Origin: Isoetes taiwanensis
Taxonomy: Eukaryota > Streptophyta > Lycopodiopsida > Isoetales > Isoetaceae
Direction: 5' to 3'
Length of the DNA: 64,000 nucleotides
Assembly (NCBI GenBank): GCA_021234155.1
Contig: JAJEKV010000010.1
Coordinates: 12,174,359-12,238,358 of the forward strand
Every line of letters begins with the position of its first letter. Position 1 is the stretch's first letter. A program made the translations under genes and the position numbers. Shown in pieces: positions 31,081 through 42,730 of this stretch. The notes under the pieces were generated by a model. The model ran no database searches. It was not told where the DNA came from and worked only from the letters and a program-made list of their open reading frames with translations.

Positions 31081-33202
31081 TTGTTATTTTGATTTGGCTT
31101 CCTCTTTTATCGGCCAATATATGTTGTATCTAAGACCTTGCCATAGAATGTCAGGATTCTATTGCAAAGCATTTGCAATAGAACTGCTATTCTTTGGCAA
31201 GGATGTTCCTATTTTGGGATCACATCCCTACATATAATCTTCACTTTCAGTTCTCTCACTCGGCGTTCTCTTGAGCTAGTTTCTCTACTGTATTTTGTTC
31301 CTCCTAGCTTCCCTCTTCCCTCCCACCCTAACTTTGGGGTTGGGAGGAAGGGGGGCTGAGGATCTTTTTCTTATTGTCATTTTTTTCCTTTTCTGTAGGT
31401 TTTTGTAATAGTCTCATTTTCTTGGCATGGCATTGTGCCTTCCAGACAGTATTTATTATTCATTCTTTCTCGACGTGGCGCTATAGCTATTATGAGTGGA
31501 CTCTGCAATCTGCAAATTTAGAAAACTCAATACATGGATTCAAGTAAAATCTGTTACAACAGAATCTCTCGACACAAATTCACCACCCAAATGGGCTCAG
31601 ACTTGCAAACACTGCAATCATGTTCTTCTTAATTCTAAGCTTCGTTAATCTAGCTGGATAACTTCTCTGGAATATATAATCAGGTTCCAACTTAGGAATC
31701 CAATGAGGCTTGTCTTTGGAGGCTTGTCTTTCAATTGGCTCTAGAATTACATGGTTCCTAACTTCTTCTCTAGCTTCTATATATCCCTATTTAAACCTTC
31801 TAAAAAAAGAACAATCTTTAGCTAAATGAGGATCATCCATGACTTTAAATCTAGATTGCATCTGTGTTCCTTCTGCAAGTCCTATGAGCCACACCCCCGA
31901 GCTTCTGTCGTAACAATTCCTTCCCATCTCAAGGTTGATCATCCTCGACCATCTGCCTTGCGAAAATAGTTTGTGCTGGTGACAAGAGCGCTTGATCCTA
32001 CAAATACATGTACATTTTATTATTGCCACCATCTCTCAAAATATAATAATATATTTAAGTTTGGCCTCATTAAGCATTTCTAATTTTGGAGAAGTTAATC
32101 TTCTTTGCCTTTGGGATGATTAGAAACTATTTCCAAGGGATAATATCTCTAAGCTTGGTTACAAAAGTTAAATCTTATTAGCCATTGAAAAATTCTGGCA
32201 TGCTTCTCTTGTTGTATTTGTATTACCCAATAATTGTTTGATCTCAGGGTTCTCTTTTTTTTATGGCATATTTTTTGGCAAAAAATAGAATACGCAACAT
32301 GCCAAAAGGAAAAACCACAACCATCAAATTCTCAAATATGCTTGAAATATACCACAAGATGTCAAAATCTACTCTCAGGCTACGGAACTGCCTTCTTTAG
32401 TAGGGGCAATCCAAAATGGTCTTGGTGGAAGACATGTGTTATTGATCTTGATGGAAGACATATGTTTATTAAGTTTTCCTCATGTTACTAAATTAGAATT
32501 GAAGTTGACTTTATGTCGAAGGGGCATGTGGAGTGCATTCCCATGTCGTAGCAGATAAATCGGGAGCATGGGAATGTGTGACTCGTGGATAATCATGGAC
32601 AATCGATTGCAAAATCAGGGATAATTAGGATACTCAGAGCAGGAATCAATCAGGCAGATCAAGATAGGATTTGAAGGTAGATCTTGGATCTTTGCCAAAG
32701 TTGAAGTTGCATCGTAAATGATCTCGACTAAAAGTAGTTGTTAGAACCACTATTAGCTATTTTAGGTGCGGAGTTACTTGGTTGTTTTAGAATGTGCAAG
32801 CCCATTTTATTATAGAGTGCTAAAAGTGGTGCAAGAATGCATATTGAGTATCCATGCGACATCTTACAACAACACCTTCCTTGGTTTCAGAAATTCCCAA
32901 AAACCCTGGTAACCTACCGTATGGATTTGAAAAATCATACTGCATCTTAGGAAGAGCAAAGAAATTTTCTTGCTAAAAATAGTGATTTTCTTGACACTTC
33001 GAGTAGGAATGGAGGGGAAGTATGGAGCATGTATGTTGGGTTAGATCGAGCGAGAAACTCACCGATTGTGCCCGAAAATATTGTGAACCACCAACAACAA
33101 TAGAATAGATCACCAAAATAAAATTTTGCCGAAAAATACGAGGAGAAAAAAGGGGGAGGGGGCAGCTATTTATTAGGCGTGGAAATACGGATGCAAGGTG
33201 TA
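31081..33202. other. intergenic sequence upstream of the Em gene
   Basis: No gene recognised. Short unrecognised frames (for example 32234-32491 plus) lack any family signature. AT content is typical of the flanks. Confidence 0.45.
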
Positions 33203-33214
33203 AACGTAGAGGGA

Positions 33215-33262
33215 TGCATGGAATGCATGGGCGCCACCTTTCCAGTTGGGGAGGAATAAATA
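33215..33262 (+). promoter_or_regulatory. Em promoter: two RY elements and TATA
   Basis: Two TGCATG cores (33215-33220 and 33224-33229; the complement is CATGCA, the RY motif bound by ABI3/FUS3-type B3 factors) are followed by AATAAATA (33255-33262), 94 bp before the start codon. RY elements are a hallmark of late-embryogenesis and ABA-controlled genes, which agrees with the product. An isolated ACGT core lies at 33204-33207. Confidence 0.6.
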
Positions 33263-33355
33263 GGGGGGGAAGAAACATTGTCGTTTTGCTGAAGGACGGA
33301 GGGAATTGAGAATCTGAAAAAAAAAATCTGCTTTGAAAAAATCTGTTATTTCAAA

Positions 33356-33799
33356 ATGTCGTCGGAGGGGCCGATGTCGGAGGACGCCCAGATGCGGCTG
33401 AAAAAGGGGGCCATGAAGGGCGGCCTCACCCGGGCAGACGGTAGCCAGCCCCAGCCCTCCGAGGAGGACGTCGAGGAAAAGGGCGGCATGTCCAGGGAAG
33501 CCCAGGTTTGTCCGGTCATTTCCTTCTGTTTCTGCATTCTTACCCGGTGGCCTTACCGCTTGCTTCCTGCCCAGGAACGGCTCATCGAAGGTGCCCGTAA
33601 GGGCGGGCAGACCCGCGCTGCCCAGCTCGGCCATGAAGGTTACGCCGAAATGGGTCGTAAGGGGGGTGGCCTTTCCACCATGGAAAAGTCTGGCGAAGAA
33701 GCTGCTAAAGAAAAGGGTATTGAAATTGATGAGGCTAAATACAAAACTAAATCTCCCTTGTCTGACGTTGCTAAAAAGCCTCAGGAGCAGTCTTCTTAG
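33356..33799 (+). CDS. Em-like group 1 LEA protein (LEA_5), two exons
   Basis: Small, very hydrophilic, Gly/Lys/Glu-rich protein that protects cells during desiccation; cytosolic, intrinsically disordered. Exon 1 is 33356-33505 and exon 2 is 33575-33799, giving about 124 residues. The family signature lies at the start of exon 2: [20 protein letters not shown], matching the conserved 20-residue Em motif in one copy, then [11 protein letters not shown] and a C-terminus [12 protein letters not shown] typical of Em proteins. The N-terminus is a second Gly/Lys segment ([13 protein letters not shown]) that partly echoes the motif. The reading frame is intact and splice sites are canonical (CAG/GTTTGT, CCCAG/GAA). 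RY boxes and a TATA lie upstream. This is the most credible active host gene in the window. Confidence 0.88.
   Translation: MSSEGPMSEDAQMRLKKGAMKGGLTRADGSQPQPSEEDVEEKGGMSREAQVCPVISFCFCILTRWPYRLLPAQERLIEGARKGGQTRAAQLGHEGYAEMGRKGGGLSTMEKSGEEAAKEKGIEIDEAKYKTKSPLSDVAKKPQEQSS
33506..33574 (+). other. Em intron, 69 nt and frame-preserving
   Basis: Intron with GT...AG ends and a pyrimidine-rich 3' part (CTTGCTTCCTGCCCAG). Its length is a multiple of three and it has no in-frame stop, so a retained intron would add 23 hydrophobic/Cys-containing residues without shifting the frame. The family motif across the joint (EAQ/ERLIEG) supports splicing. Confidence 0.75.
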
Positions 33800-35568
33800 A
33801 ATGCTTCGATTTCTGTACATTTTGCTTTTTCTTTTCACCTTCATGATCGGACTCTGATCATATTTTGTATCGGCCATATGTATAATGTTAATGTATTATG
33901 TTTCCATGTTCCATCCACCCTATTGTCCACCCTTTATGCATTACTGTTTTTAGCTTTTTGTACGGTCTTGCTAATTTAGAACATTAGTCAAAATGATAAT
34001 GGGGAGTCGTTTACTTGGCAATCATATAGCAAAGTTGACCGCATCACATGTTTGTCGTTTTGTAATTTATGCAATGATCAGCATGCATTATACTACATTT
34101 TAGCCTTGATCAGTAGGCTTTAAAAAGTGGTGATATCATGGCATCACAAACTACATGGACGACATTTCGATGCACTTCACACAATCTCAAGTCTTTCAAA
34201 TATATACAGGAATATTTTTGTATACGACAGGAATTTGTATGTTAACAAGCCTCGGTGATAACATATTGGGGCATTCTCTTTATACAATACAAGAAATTTA
34301 TCGCGGCGGCCAAGGCCGCCGCGAACATTTCTCTTCTTCCAAATCCATTAGGGGGGATTTGTGTCAACTTGGAACCAACGTGAAAACACATCTTCAAGCA
34401 TATCTCAAGCCATGATGCTTTGCCCTCATATATTGAAGATAATAATGTTATTTCAAGGCTTTGAAAATGAGGTTCAAATAGTTAGAAGTGTGTTTAAAAG
34501 CAAACATTTAAATAAAAACCTCATTAACCAAGAATTGTCACAGAGCGAGGATAAATATAAGACCCACTTGTTTGGGTTAATGGCAACCAAATTTTATGTC
34601 GAAGATTTTGCCATTATCTGATTCTACCCGATTTCATTCGTTTTTTGGCACCACTTGGGTTGTTGAATCCAGTTTATTTACTTGGTTCCGGTGAAAAATT
34701 GGAGCCCCAATTCCATTTCCTTGATTTCGCATTGGTGGTGTTTTATTTTTTAAGGTGGGAATGATGGCTTCAATGGCTCACGTTAAGCAGCAACCCTTCT
34801 CGGGAAGCAGCCCATCTTATTCTAGAGCTGCATCTTCTTCAAATCTACTTATGTCCAACCATAGCCATAGCCAAATCCTTCCGGTGGCAAATGCAACTTG
34901 TTTTACCGACTTCATGATCGATCCACAAACTTCCGCTCCTTTTTCTTCTTCTGCGTCGTTCCAACCTGCAGATTCTTCCCCATCCTCTGCTTAGTATTTT
35001 GTGTTAGATTCAATACCTTTTTAACTTGTGCATGTGCAACTAGTACTCCATAAGAGGTATCAGATTTTAATTTCATTTTATTTATAGAGACAGGCAATGG
35101 GTGAGTGTTTGAGCCCAACTAAACTAGAGCTCAGGTTTCCTCCATCCATTTCTGCCAGAGGTGGTTGAACATGTGATTAAGCATTCGATTGGTTTGTTGG
35201 ACAAAGTTAATGCTTTCCACTGCAAGAAGAAGCATAGGCTGCTTGAAATATCATTGTTTCTGTCGATGTTGTGGCAAAGGTGGGGTCCAGGACTTCTAAT
35301 ACTTTGATTCCTTTTGGCTAAATGACTTTAGGATCTTTATTTTCGTTCTATTTCATTGGATTGCGATATAGAAACAGAAGCTTGAAAATAGCTTTTTTGT
35401 GTGCACGTGGTACCAATTCTATGCAGCATCTGGAAGGAAGCTAATGCACCCAAATGATCACTTGGATATATGAATCATCTCGCATATATATATAATATAT
35501 TTGCTTTCAATTATCTTGCTTAAGCCCCAGCTGATGACATTACTATGATGCAAAAAAATGCCACATAC
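33800..35568. other. intergenic sequence with one small ORF
   Basis: 3' flank of the Em gene and unassigned DNA. A Ser-rich 79-codon plus-strand frame (34755-34994) has no recognised family. The perfect GC palindrome at 34301-34324 is listed separately. The stretch 35010-35568 has no visible gene; it would be where C-terminal phosphatase exons should lie, but none are recognisable. Confidence 0.45.
34301..34324. repeat. perfect GC-rich palindrome (11-bp arms)
   Basis: TCGCGGCGGCC, two A's, GGCCGCCGCGA. The similarity extends imperfectly outwards (GAAAT on the left, ATTTC on the right). It is isolated in AT-rich DNA. Confidence 0.75.
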
Positions 35569-37218
35569 CACCAGCCATTCATATTGAGGACTGTACTTCG
35601 TTATCGCAATATAGCTGTTCAAAGAAATAATATGTGCAGGCCCAACATTGCATGAATAATAAATTGGACTAACTCCTCCACTGGTTTGCCATGGAGCAGA
35701 AAATCTTGTGTTTGTTGCCAAAAATCCTTCATGTGGCTCCAAAGCATTTTTCTTCACATAGAAAAAAACCAATGATTTCGAAATCTTTCATTAGTATGCA
35801 AGCAAATTCATTGCAGACTTACAACTTCAGGATCGAACTCCAGTTCATGGTTCCCATATGTAAATACCATGGGAACTTTACTGGTCAGCTTTGACATCAT
35901 TCGTCCCCACGCGTCCCATCTTGGCTGATATCCATCAGCATACGAGAAATCGCCAACATTTAACAAGTATTATGTGGCTTAAGGTAACATAGAAGAATAT
36001 GTTTGTCCAAGATCAATGAGAATAACTCAGAACTTGACTCTGCTTAATTAGCCGTGGAGATCACTCAGGAGTAACTGAGTTTGCAGTACTGTATTTACAT
36101 ACCCACAATTGAAAACTTAGAGAGACTTTGGCCCCGGTGCTGGAGGAGTTATAAAATAGCTTGAAAAAGTAAGAAGCTCATCATCACCTCTTCCAATTTT
36201 ATAGTAGTATTTTGTACCATACTGCATTGCCCAGCCAGAAAGCAAAGTTTAAAATCTTGTTGTGCTACAATGAGCTGCATTATCTATATTACTTACCTTA
36301 AGGCCAGAAAGAGTAACATGATGTAGGAAACCAGATTCATAGTCTGCATGTATTATGGAAGCATTGCCATATGCTTCTAACTCGTACTTACCTGGATTCT
36401 TTGAATACAAAACAACAGACTCCATACTTATGTTGCTTGACCAGCTTACAGTGAATGCTGTACCAGTGTTATCACCTTGGTTCAGAAACACCTGAGTTGA
36501 TAAGCTTGTTAGCAAGTGAGCTCTGGTGATAATAGTGCTTAAAAGTTTTAGGCAGGTATAAGATGTTGGGCTCAGTAACTTAAATACCTGTTCTGGTCCT
36601 CCAAGTGGATTTGGAGCAATGACAGGCTCATCTAGGTCTAGATCGAGGTCATTATCTGGTCTTGTGTATTCAGTTTGGTATCCTTTGTATGGGCTATCAG
36701 GATCCAACGACTGGCAAGATATCTCCCATACTAGTACAGCAAATTAAATACGCACATTAAAGTAATTAACAAGGAAGCAAGTAGAAGATATTGTTGTAGA
36801 AGAAAATGAAGAAAAGGAGAAATTAAAAGCAGGGACAGGTACAGAGAAGCTTTGTTAGCTAGAAGCTTTGCAATGGAAATAAAGAAAAATCATTCTTGAG
36901 ATTCTCAGACGTGGGAAGATGAGTTTGATGTTTGATACTAACAAGCTATGCCAATGACACTCCAGAACCGAAAGCATTCGCTCTATTCCCTATTAAAGTG
37001 CAGAAGAAAGAACCCCATTTTTGCTCTTTTGCAAGAAAACAACCGAAATACAAATTCCAATTCATTGCGCAATCACAGACAAAAACCAAAAGACATAAAA
37101 CTGAGAATTACAAACAGTGAGGCCGGAAGGGCAGAGGGTTCAAGAATTAACCTGGAAAACTGAGGAAACAAAGGACCATCAAGGGGACCCAATTCATCTT
37201 GATGAATTCCTGCTTCAT
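35569..37218 (-). pseudogene. purple acid phosphatase, broken copy
   Basis: Metallophosphoesterase that normally hydrolyses phosphate esters with an Fe/Zn or Fe/Mn centre; usually secreted. Exons read on the minus strand: 37218-37152 (signal peptide, KMNWVPLMVLCFLSF), 36730-36588, 36491-36297 (NQGDNTGTAFTVSW, VVLYSKNPGKY, SGFLHHVTLSGLK), about 36221 onward (YGTKYYYKIGRGDD), about 35970-35823 (GDFSYADGYQPRWDAWGRMM and GNHELEF) and 35751-35569 (YYSCNVGPAHIISLNSY). The first three exons join in frame at consensus sites. The metal ligands GDxxY and GNHE are present. The GDxG region reads only as DLGQTYSS with a frameshift and is followed by two in-frame stops. The C-terminal exons with VxxH and GHxH are missing. 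So it is a pseudogene, or a real gene mis-assembled; the well-kept splice sites indicate recent inactivation. Confidence 0.78.
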
Positions 37219-37489
37219 TGTGAAAAAGCAAGACAGGATGAACCCAGTAATCCAAGATGGGGATTGTCTTCAGGCGTCGGACCAGTCTCAGACGGCATAG
37301 CCATAGCTCTGCCTTTGCCTACTCGGTTCTCTAGGCTAGCAAACAACCTGCACGTAGCTTAATCTAATATTGAAGACCAAAATCAGAGAGCTTACCGAAA
37401 TAAGACGAATCTGTTTAGAAGCCCCTTGCCATAAAGGATCTGAAGCAGCCCGATTTGAGAGTAGGAGCCAACATCTTATAGAAGCATTC

Positions 37490-38011
37490 ACATTCACACT
37501 TTTCTCAAAGCATCACAACTCTTTTCATCAGGCACATCATCAGGAATAGGGTAACAGTTTAGATCAGCAAAAAGAACTCTAACATACTCTGCCTGAGAGC
37601 CAGGAATCCCTCCTAAGAGATTGCCATAGCCAAATATTCAACTATGTCTATGGCCATAAACTTTCTCACTTAATTTACAGTCATTTGTAATATCACAACC
37701 AGTAAACTCACCTCTTTTACAATAATCACATTCGCCACAGGCTATGTCGAAGGCAATAACCACTCGATCCCTTCTTTTGAACTTCTGCACTTCTGTTCCA
37801 ACATCGTCAATAACACCACAACCTTCATGCCCTAAAATAAGCCCTTTTTCTGTGGGTACGATCTCGCCGGAATATATGTGAGAATCTGAGCCAGAACAAA
37901 TTGTGCATGCTGTGATTTTAACCATGACATCTTTGGATGAGTGATTAGAGGCCTCGGGACGGTTTGCAAAATTACCTTCTTGCTGCCTTGCCAAGTTATG
38001 GCCTTCATCAT
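37490..38011 (-). pseudogene. zinc-dependent alcohol dehydrogenase (MDR) remnant
   Basis: Medium-chain dehydrogenase N-terminal domain read on the minus strand. The start MMKAITWQGSKKV is at 38011; a frame break follows after about 25 codons, then DVMVKITACTICSGSDSHIY, LGHEGCGVIDDVG (catalytic-zinc GHE motif) and CGECDYCKRGEFTGC (the four-Cys structural zinc loop). A second frame break near 37640 leads into GGIPGSQAEYVRVLFADLNC, after which similarity ends. The NAD-binding Rossmann half is absent. The sequence resembles the zinc alcohol/formaldehyde dehydrogenase subgroup. There are no introns, so a processed or transferred copy is conceivable. Confidence 0.75.
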
Positions 38012-38451
38012 TTCCTCGACGGAAGTTCGGGGCTTTGTATATCCCTGTGCAACAGGGACCATATTGGAGCGACCGCCATATGGTTGAACGGATTGGCAGA
38101 AAGAAAAAACGTGGCAACAAAATGGAAACTTGGATTGCGGCGGAGAACCATGAAAATAAAAAAAAGAAAAAAGAAAAATATGAAACACAATTACATATGT
38201 TGTGATTACAAGGTTATTATTTATTTCGTATGACTTTTAAATTTGGATGTATACAAAAAGATAGCCTTGTTGCTACCGCAACAATGGATTGCCCTCCTAT
38301 GAAAAACAAAGCTATTTGCCCTCCTATGAAAACCAAAGCTATAATGTGCTTGTATGGGGGGACGGAAACAGGGGAGATGATTCCAGGGGGTCCCGCGATC
38401 GGCGGCAGTCGGGAGCGGGTCTTGGAATCAGCGATCCTGTTTCGTCCCCCC
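38012..38451. other. intergenic, short tandem duplication
   Basis: A 28-bp unit (GCCCTCCTATGAAAA...CAAAGCTAT) occurs twice at about 38290-38345. No gene is visible. Confidence 0.5.
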
Positions 38452-38575
38452 ACAACATGGCAACTGGGGAGGATGCAAAATTTGATCCGTTTACCTGTTC
38501 TTCACCTGTTGAGCGGAATCAAGCCCGCCGCTTTCCATTCCGGAGGCTGAATGGGCTCCCCAGTTGCCATGTTGT
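38452..38575. repeat. inverted repeat with 19-bp perfect arms
   Basis: ACAACATGGCAACTGGGGA (38452-38470) and its exact complement (38557-38575) enclose 86 bp. This could be the ends of a very short MITE or a hairpin. Confidence 0.75.
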
Positions 38576-39069
38576 GACCAGGAATCGTACAAAAATATCC
38601 TAAGATTCTCTATGATTTTTTGAAGTATTTGCATGCAAAATAGTATTTTACTGACGCTGGACACTCGAGTTCGAAATAGAAGGGGTATTCTTGGATGTCT
38701 AAATTTTAGGGTTGGCACATATGCGCATATGTCGGGCTGCGCACCTGGCTTTCTATGCAGGGATGGAGTCTGGATTTCGGATTTTGCTATTTCTGGAGTT
38801 TGTTGGGCCGCTGGGCCTGAGTGGACATGAAGCCGTCTTGCCGGACCAGTGCTTTAGCAGCTTGATATAGCGAAAATACAGGTGGAGGCATTTCGCTTCC
38901 TTTGTTTCATGATTTCCATGGTGGATTTTCTCTTAGGGCCAGACGGAATCGAGGCAGATGTCGCTGCGCTGACTGAAGGTCCACAACTGCCACATAACAT
39001 GGCCTCCATTCCGTGCGTGTTGCCATTTTCTCCTGCGGCCTCTTTCTTGTGCGCATCTAGCAGGGTTAA

Positions 39070-39090
39070 AGAATAGAATAGAATAGAATA
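39070..39090 (-). repeat. LINE 3' tail, (TATTC)n
   Basis: On the minus strand the LINE ends with ATAAAATCATATTC followed by repeated TATTC. LINEs commonly end in a poly(A) or short tandem repeat made during target-primed reverse transcription. Confidence 0.6.
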
Positions 39091-39269
39091 TGATTTTATC
39101 GTCCACGGAGACCAACTGGCCTATGGGACCCAAGTACAAAGAGAGAGCAGCAGGCGTATTACTACCAGGATTAAAAAACCCCCGCCCCGAAGGGTTTTCG
39201 GGGGAAAAACCTTAGTAGCAATAAGGATGCTGACATACTGCATAGTTATATACATAATCACAAGTACAG

Positions 39270-40110
39270 CTGAGGTTAATGTCGGACAGGGGGGCATAAC
39301 TGAGTCCGCGTATCCATTACCTCCCGGAGGTACGATCCCAACAAGCCTACAGAGGCCGTGCTCAGTAGCTCATGCAAGGCCTGATGGGGCACAACTAACC
39401 GAGCATACCGAGCCCGGATATGCTCGTACGCCGGACATGCCTGGAGGGCGTGACTTTCATCCTCAATGGCTCCTGCTGACGGCATTGGATGACTCTGCCC
39501 CTCACGCGGCTCCCGAATCCATCTCCCCGTCTCAATGCGGAGGTGGTGTGCACCTGTCGTGAATCGGAAGCAATCACCCCGCTTTTTCATGGGTAGATGG
39601 GTGCACAGGTAGTGGTGTGGGCCCCTCGTGAGCATGGGATTAACCTGCTTGCCGATAATTTGCCACCTTGACATGTGACGGGGCCTCTGATCCCAAAGCT
39701 TGGCCATGAAGCAAGCATCCAAGCACTTTGCTTCAAGGCAGCCGCGTTCTTCGGTGTATGCACCGGGTCCACATCCGTGTGCCTCGCACATTCCATAGCG
39801 AGAACCACCGGGCTTGCTTGTCTTTCCAAAGGGCTTTGAGTCGCCGGGGGCCCATCGCCACGCCAAAGCAAGGTTGGGCAGCCTGCTTCATCCATAGCCC
39901 CCACCTTCCGAAGTAAATAATGTGACGTTCCAGCGCAGCCCTCTGTAATGGAAGGAAGCCTGTCTCCTGGAGCAAGATCTGATATGGGACCGTCGGGCCA
40001 AGAAGGCCTTCTGTACCTGCTCTAGATCGTTCCAAGTGGTGAGGGATATCACTGGCCCCCACACTTCTGCCCCATAGAGGAGGACCGGTTCAACCAAGGC
40101 CCTGAACAAG
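39270..40110 (-). pseudogene. LINE ORF2 C-terminal region
   Basis: The minus strand encodes ALVEPVLLYGAEVWGPVISL (after the RT thumb) and downstream Cys/His-containing pieces spread over three frames (QACPAYEHIRARYARLV, HALQ). The C..C...H...C-like spacing of LINE C-terminal zinc regions is only partly visible. Confidence 0.65.
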
Positions 40111-40129
40111 TGTGCCTGGTGACCCCATG

Positions 40130-41240
40130 CATACTACTGCCTTGGATGTTGTTTTGCATTGCATCTGGGGCTTTCCGACTGCGGTGACCCCGTAACGATG
40201 GATGCATCCCAGTGTGTGGTAGTAGAAAACTCAATGCCCAAATACTTATAAGACTGAGCCACCTCCACTACCTGCCCCTGGTAAGTGAATGAGGGAAGGC
40301 GTGGGTGCCGGGATGATGGGACCAGCAGCACCCTTGTCTTGGCCAAGTTAACTCTCATGTCGATGGAATTGGCGCGTAAAGTGTCCAAAGCATCCGGTGG
40401 CGTTGCATGTCCTCTCCGGGTATATGCGGCAGGTCAACATCATCAGCATATATGAGTTGCGGGATTATGTGGTGCATCAACTGAAAGCCCCACATGCTTT
40501 CGGCTAGCCATTCTTCTAGCTGGTCAATGTACAAGCCGAAGAGCGTCGGGTGATAGAGGGCAGCCACTGGCGCACCCCAATGCTACTAACAACGGGCTCC
40601 CCGGCGGTGTGAGAGACGACCGGAGCAAGCCTCAGATAGTCCGTATATAGCATTCTCGCAAGTCGACGGGGTCCCTAGCCGTCTCAATCTATCCCACAAC
40701 TTATCCCGAGGCACCGTCCAAAAGCCTTTGCGAAATCCACAAAACAACAATCTGATTCTCAAGGCCGATTCCGGCTATCCTCTATGAGTGTTCGCAGAGT
40801 GAAGATATGGTCAATAGTAGAATGCCGGGCTGAAGCTTTACTGCGTGAGAGCCCTCAAGACTTCTCCATCCTCGCCCAAAGTGTCAATCGGCTCAAGAAT
40901 CCCTTAAGCAACTTGGCAAAGACGAGAATCCGACCATAATGGTACGATAGTTGGCTGGGCTGTGGGGGTCCCCTGCTTTGTATATGGGCACAACTCTACT
41001 AGTAGTCCAATGCGGGGGGAAGCCTTCTTGCAATGCCCTGTTGAAGAGTCTTTGGAGAACCTAAGCACCATTGGGGGCCCGGCCCACTTGAGAAGCTCAG
41101 CCTGCATACCATCCAAATCTGCTGCCTTCCCGTTAGCGAGGCGTTGCAGGCCCATTATGACATCCCCTTCAGTAATGACCAGTGCTAGGCCTGTCTGCGG
41201 AGGTATGCGGTGCCCGGCTTCCCATTGGGTCATACAGCTG
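40130..41240 (-). pseudogene. LINE reverse transcriptase
   Basis: Pieces of the non-LTR RT in order are VIMGLQRLANGKAADLDGMQ (the NGKA/D motif), FGLYIDQLEEWL, PQLIYADDVDL (catalytic YADD) and RVNLAKTRVLLV followed by YKYLGIEFS. The region encoding RT motifs 2-4 is badly broken (40.57-40.9 kb). Confidence 0.8.
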
Positions 41241-41839
41241 CTGCAAGTATCTCACCCATTGTTCCGGGGTAATATTTCCCAGTAATGCAGGCTTACTCAA
41301 GACCTTTCTCCAGAAGGCCCTAGGGTGGCGGTCTAGAAGACCAAACATCTGTTGCTGGTGCTCTGCAAGGTACCTGGCTTTCTTGGTCTTGAGGAAGGAG
41401 CGGTATTGACGGACGGCTGCTCATGGCTAATGGTGGGGGTCCAAAGACTTGGCGAGCCATCGTTTGACTCCCGACATTAGACCATCGAACCGGTGATTGC
41501 GAGGGAAGGTGATTGCAGCCCCCGTGGATCGCCGAGGCGGCCTCTCCCAAAGCATCATCCCCTACCCTCGGCGAGGAGCTGGTTCAGCTGGGCCGTCTGC
41601 TGTTGAAGTGTGGGGAGTTGCAGCACTCCCGGCAGCTCATGCTCAAGCATCCTCGCATAGACCGCCGCACGATCATAGTCCAGACGTAACCGTGGTACAT
41701 GGGGTATTGGGGCAATGGGTGCTCGGTTGGCCTGCCAATCTATCTGCAAGAACAGGGCTGATGGTCGAGTCTACTTCCCCGTCGGCCACCTGTCCCCGAT
41801 CTTGAAAACGAAAGTGATCAAGTGTAGGCATTGCTCGTC

Positions 41840-42730
41840 ATGCTAGCACGTAATCCACCACACTAGTGCCGCCCCGTTCTTCTCGTCTACAAGTGAAGCG
41901 GGCCGGAGGATCGCCATCGCACAGCCCATTGCAAATGACCAGGTCAAAGATACCGCCCAAAGAACAAAGATCTCGCGGCCATACCGTGTAACCACGGTTG
42001 CATCGGACGCCCTTGGCCAAACCGTCTCTGCTTGGGGTCCATTTGCAACACATCCTCGCCTAGAGGTGCTAATTTTGGGATCTGCTCTATCCCTCGCGGC
42101 GCAAGATTGAAGTCTCCAAGCAACATGACCTTGCCCAATTATGCATGACTGGCCAGATGTCATCATATAGATCGACATAGAGCTCCCGCCATCCACATCC
42201 GCGTGCGTGTGGTAAAAGTTGCTCTCGGCATGTGGGAAGTAGCAAGCCGCCACAAAGAGAGGGCTGCCATCGCCGTTTGCTTTCGTACCCGCACTACGTA
42301 TATTTGCTGTGCCTCGCCTCGCCTTTGCAGGGAGACCGATTGGGCCAAAGGTCGCCCAGGTAGTAACACGCAATTCCTCCGTGTCCTCGTTTCCTGCACT
42401 CATTGAAGACGGAGTAGCGCTGGTATCCCGGCAAATCGTAGCTTTGTGACCAAAGATGTTCCCATGTTTCCATGAGGAAGATAAGGTCCATGTCCATGGC
42501 GGCGGAATTGAGATCGCCCCCCTTCTCGCCATGGAAAGCCACGGCAATTCCGGGATACCACGGTGAGGCACGATCCCTATTTAGTGGCATGCATCGCCAC
42601 TTCAGTCCGGTGGTAGTGGTGGTCCTGTGGGGAGCGGAAGATGTGGATGCCTGCGGGCCGGGCCCCTGGAGGGGACTCGAGGGGCGGAGTGCCCGCATCC
42701 CCGTTTGGCTGCTGAATTCCCGCATCCTTC
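41840..42730 (-). pseudogene. LINE apurinic-type endonuclease
   Basis: Minus-strand pieces of an exonuclease/endonuclease/phosphatase domain: DLIFLMETWEHLWS, YDLPGYQRYSVFNECRKRGH, GGIACYYLG and VMLLGDFNLAPRG (the GDFN metal/catalytic motif), then VVDYVLA (a DYVL-like strand). The domain nicks target DNA to start reverse transcription. It is distributed over at least three frames. Confidence 0.75.

Noticed and set aside
33173-33877. 234-codon minus-strand frame across the Em gene
   Set aside because: Antisense shadow of the GC-rich Em exons; it crosses the intron and promoter and has no family match.
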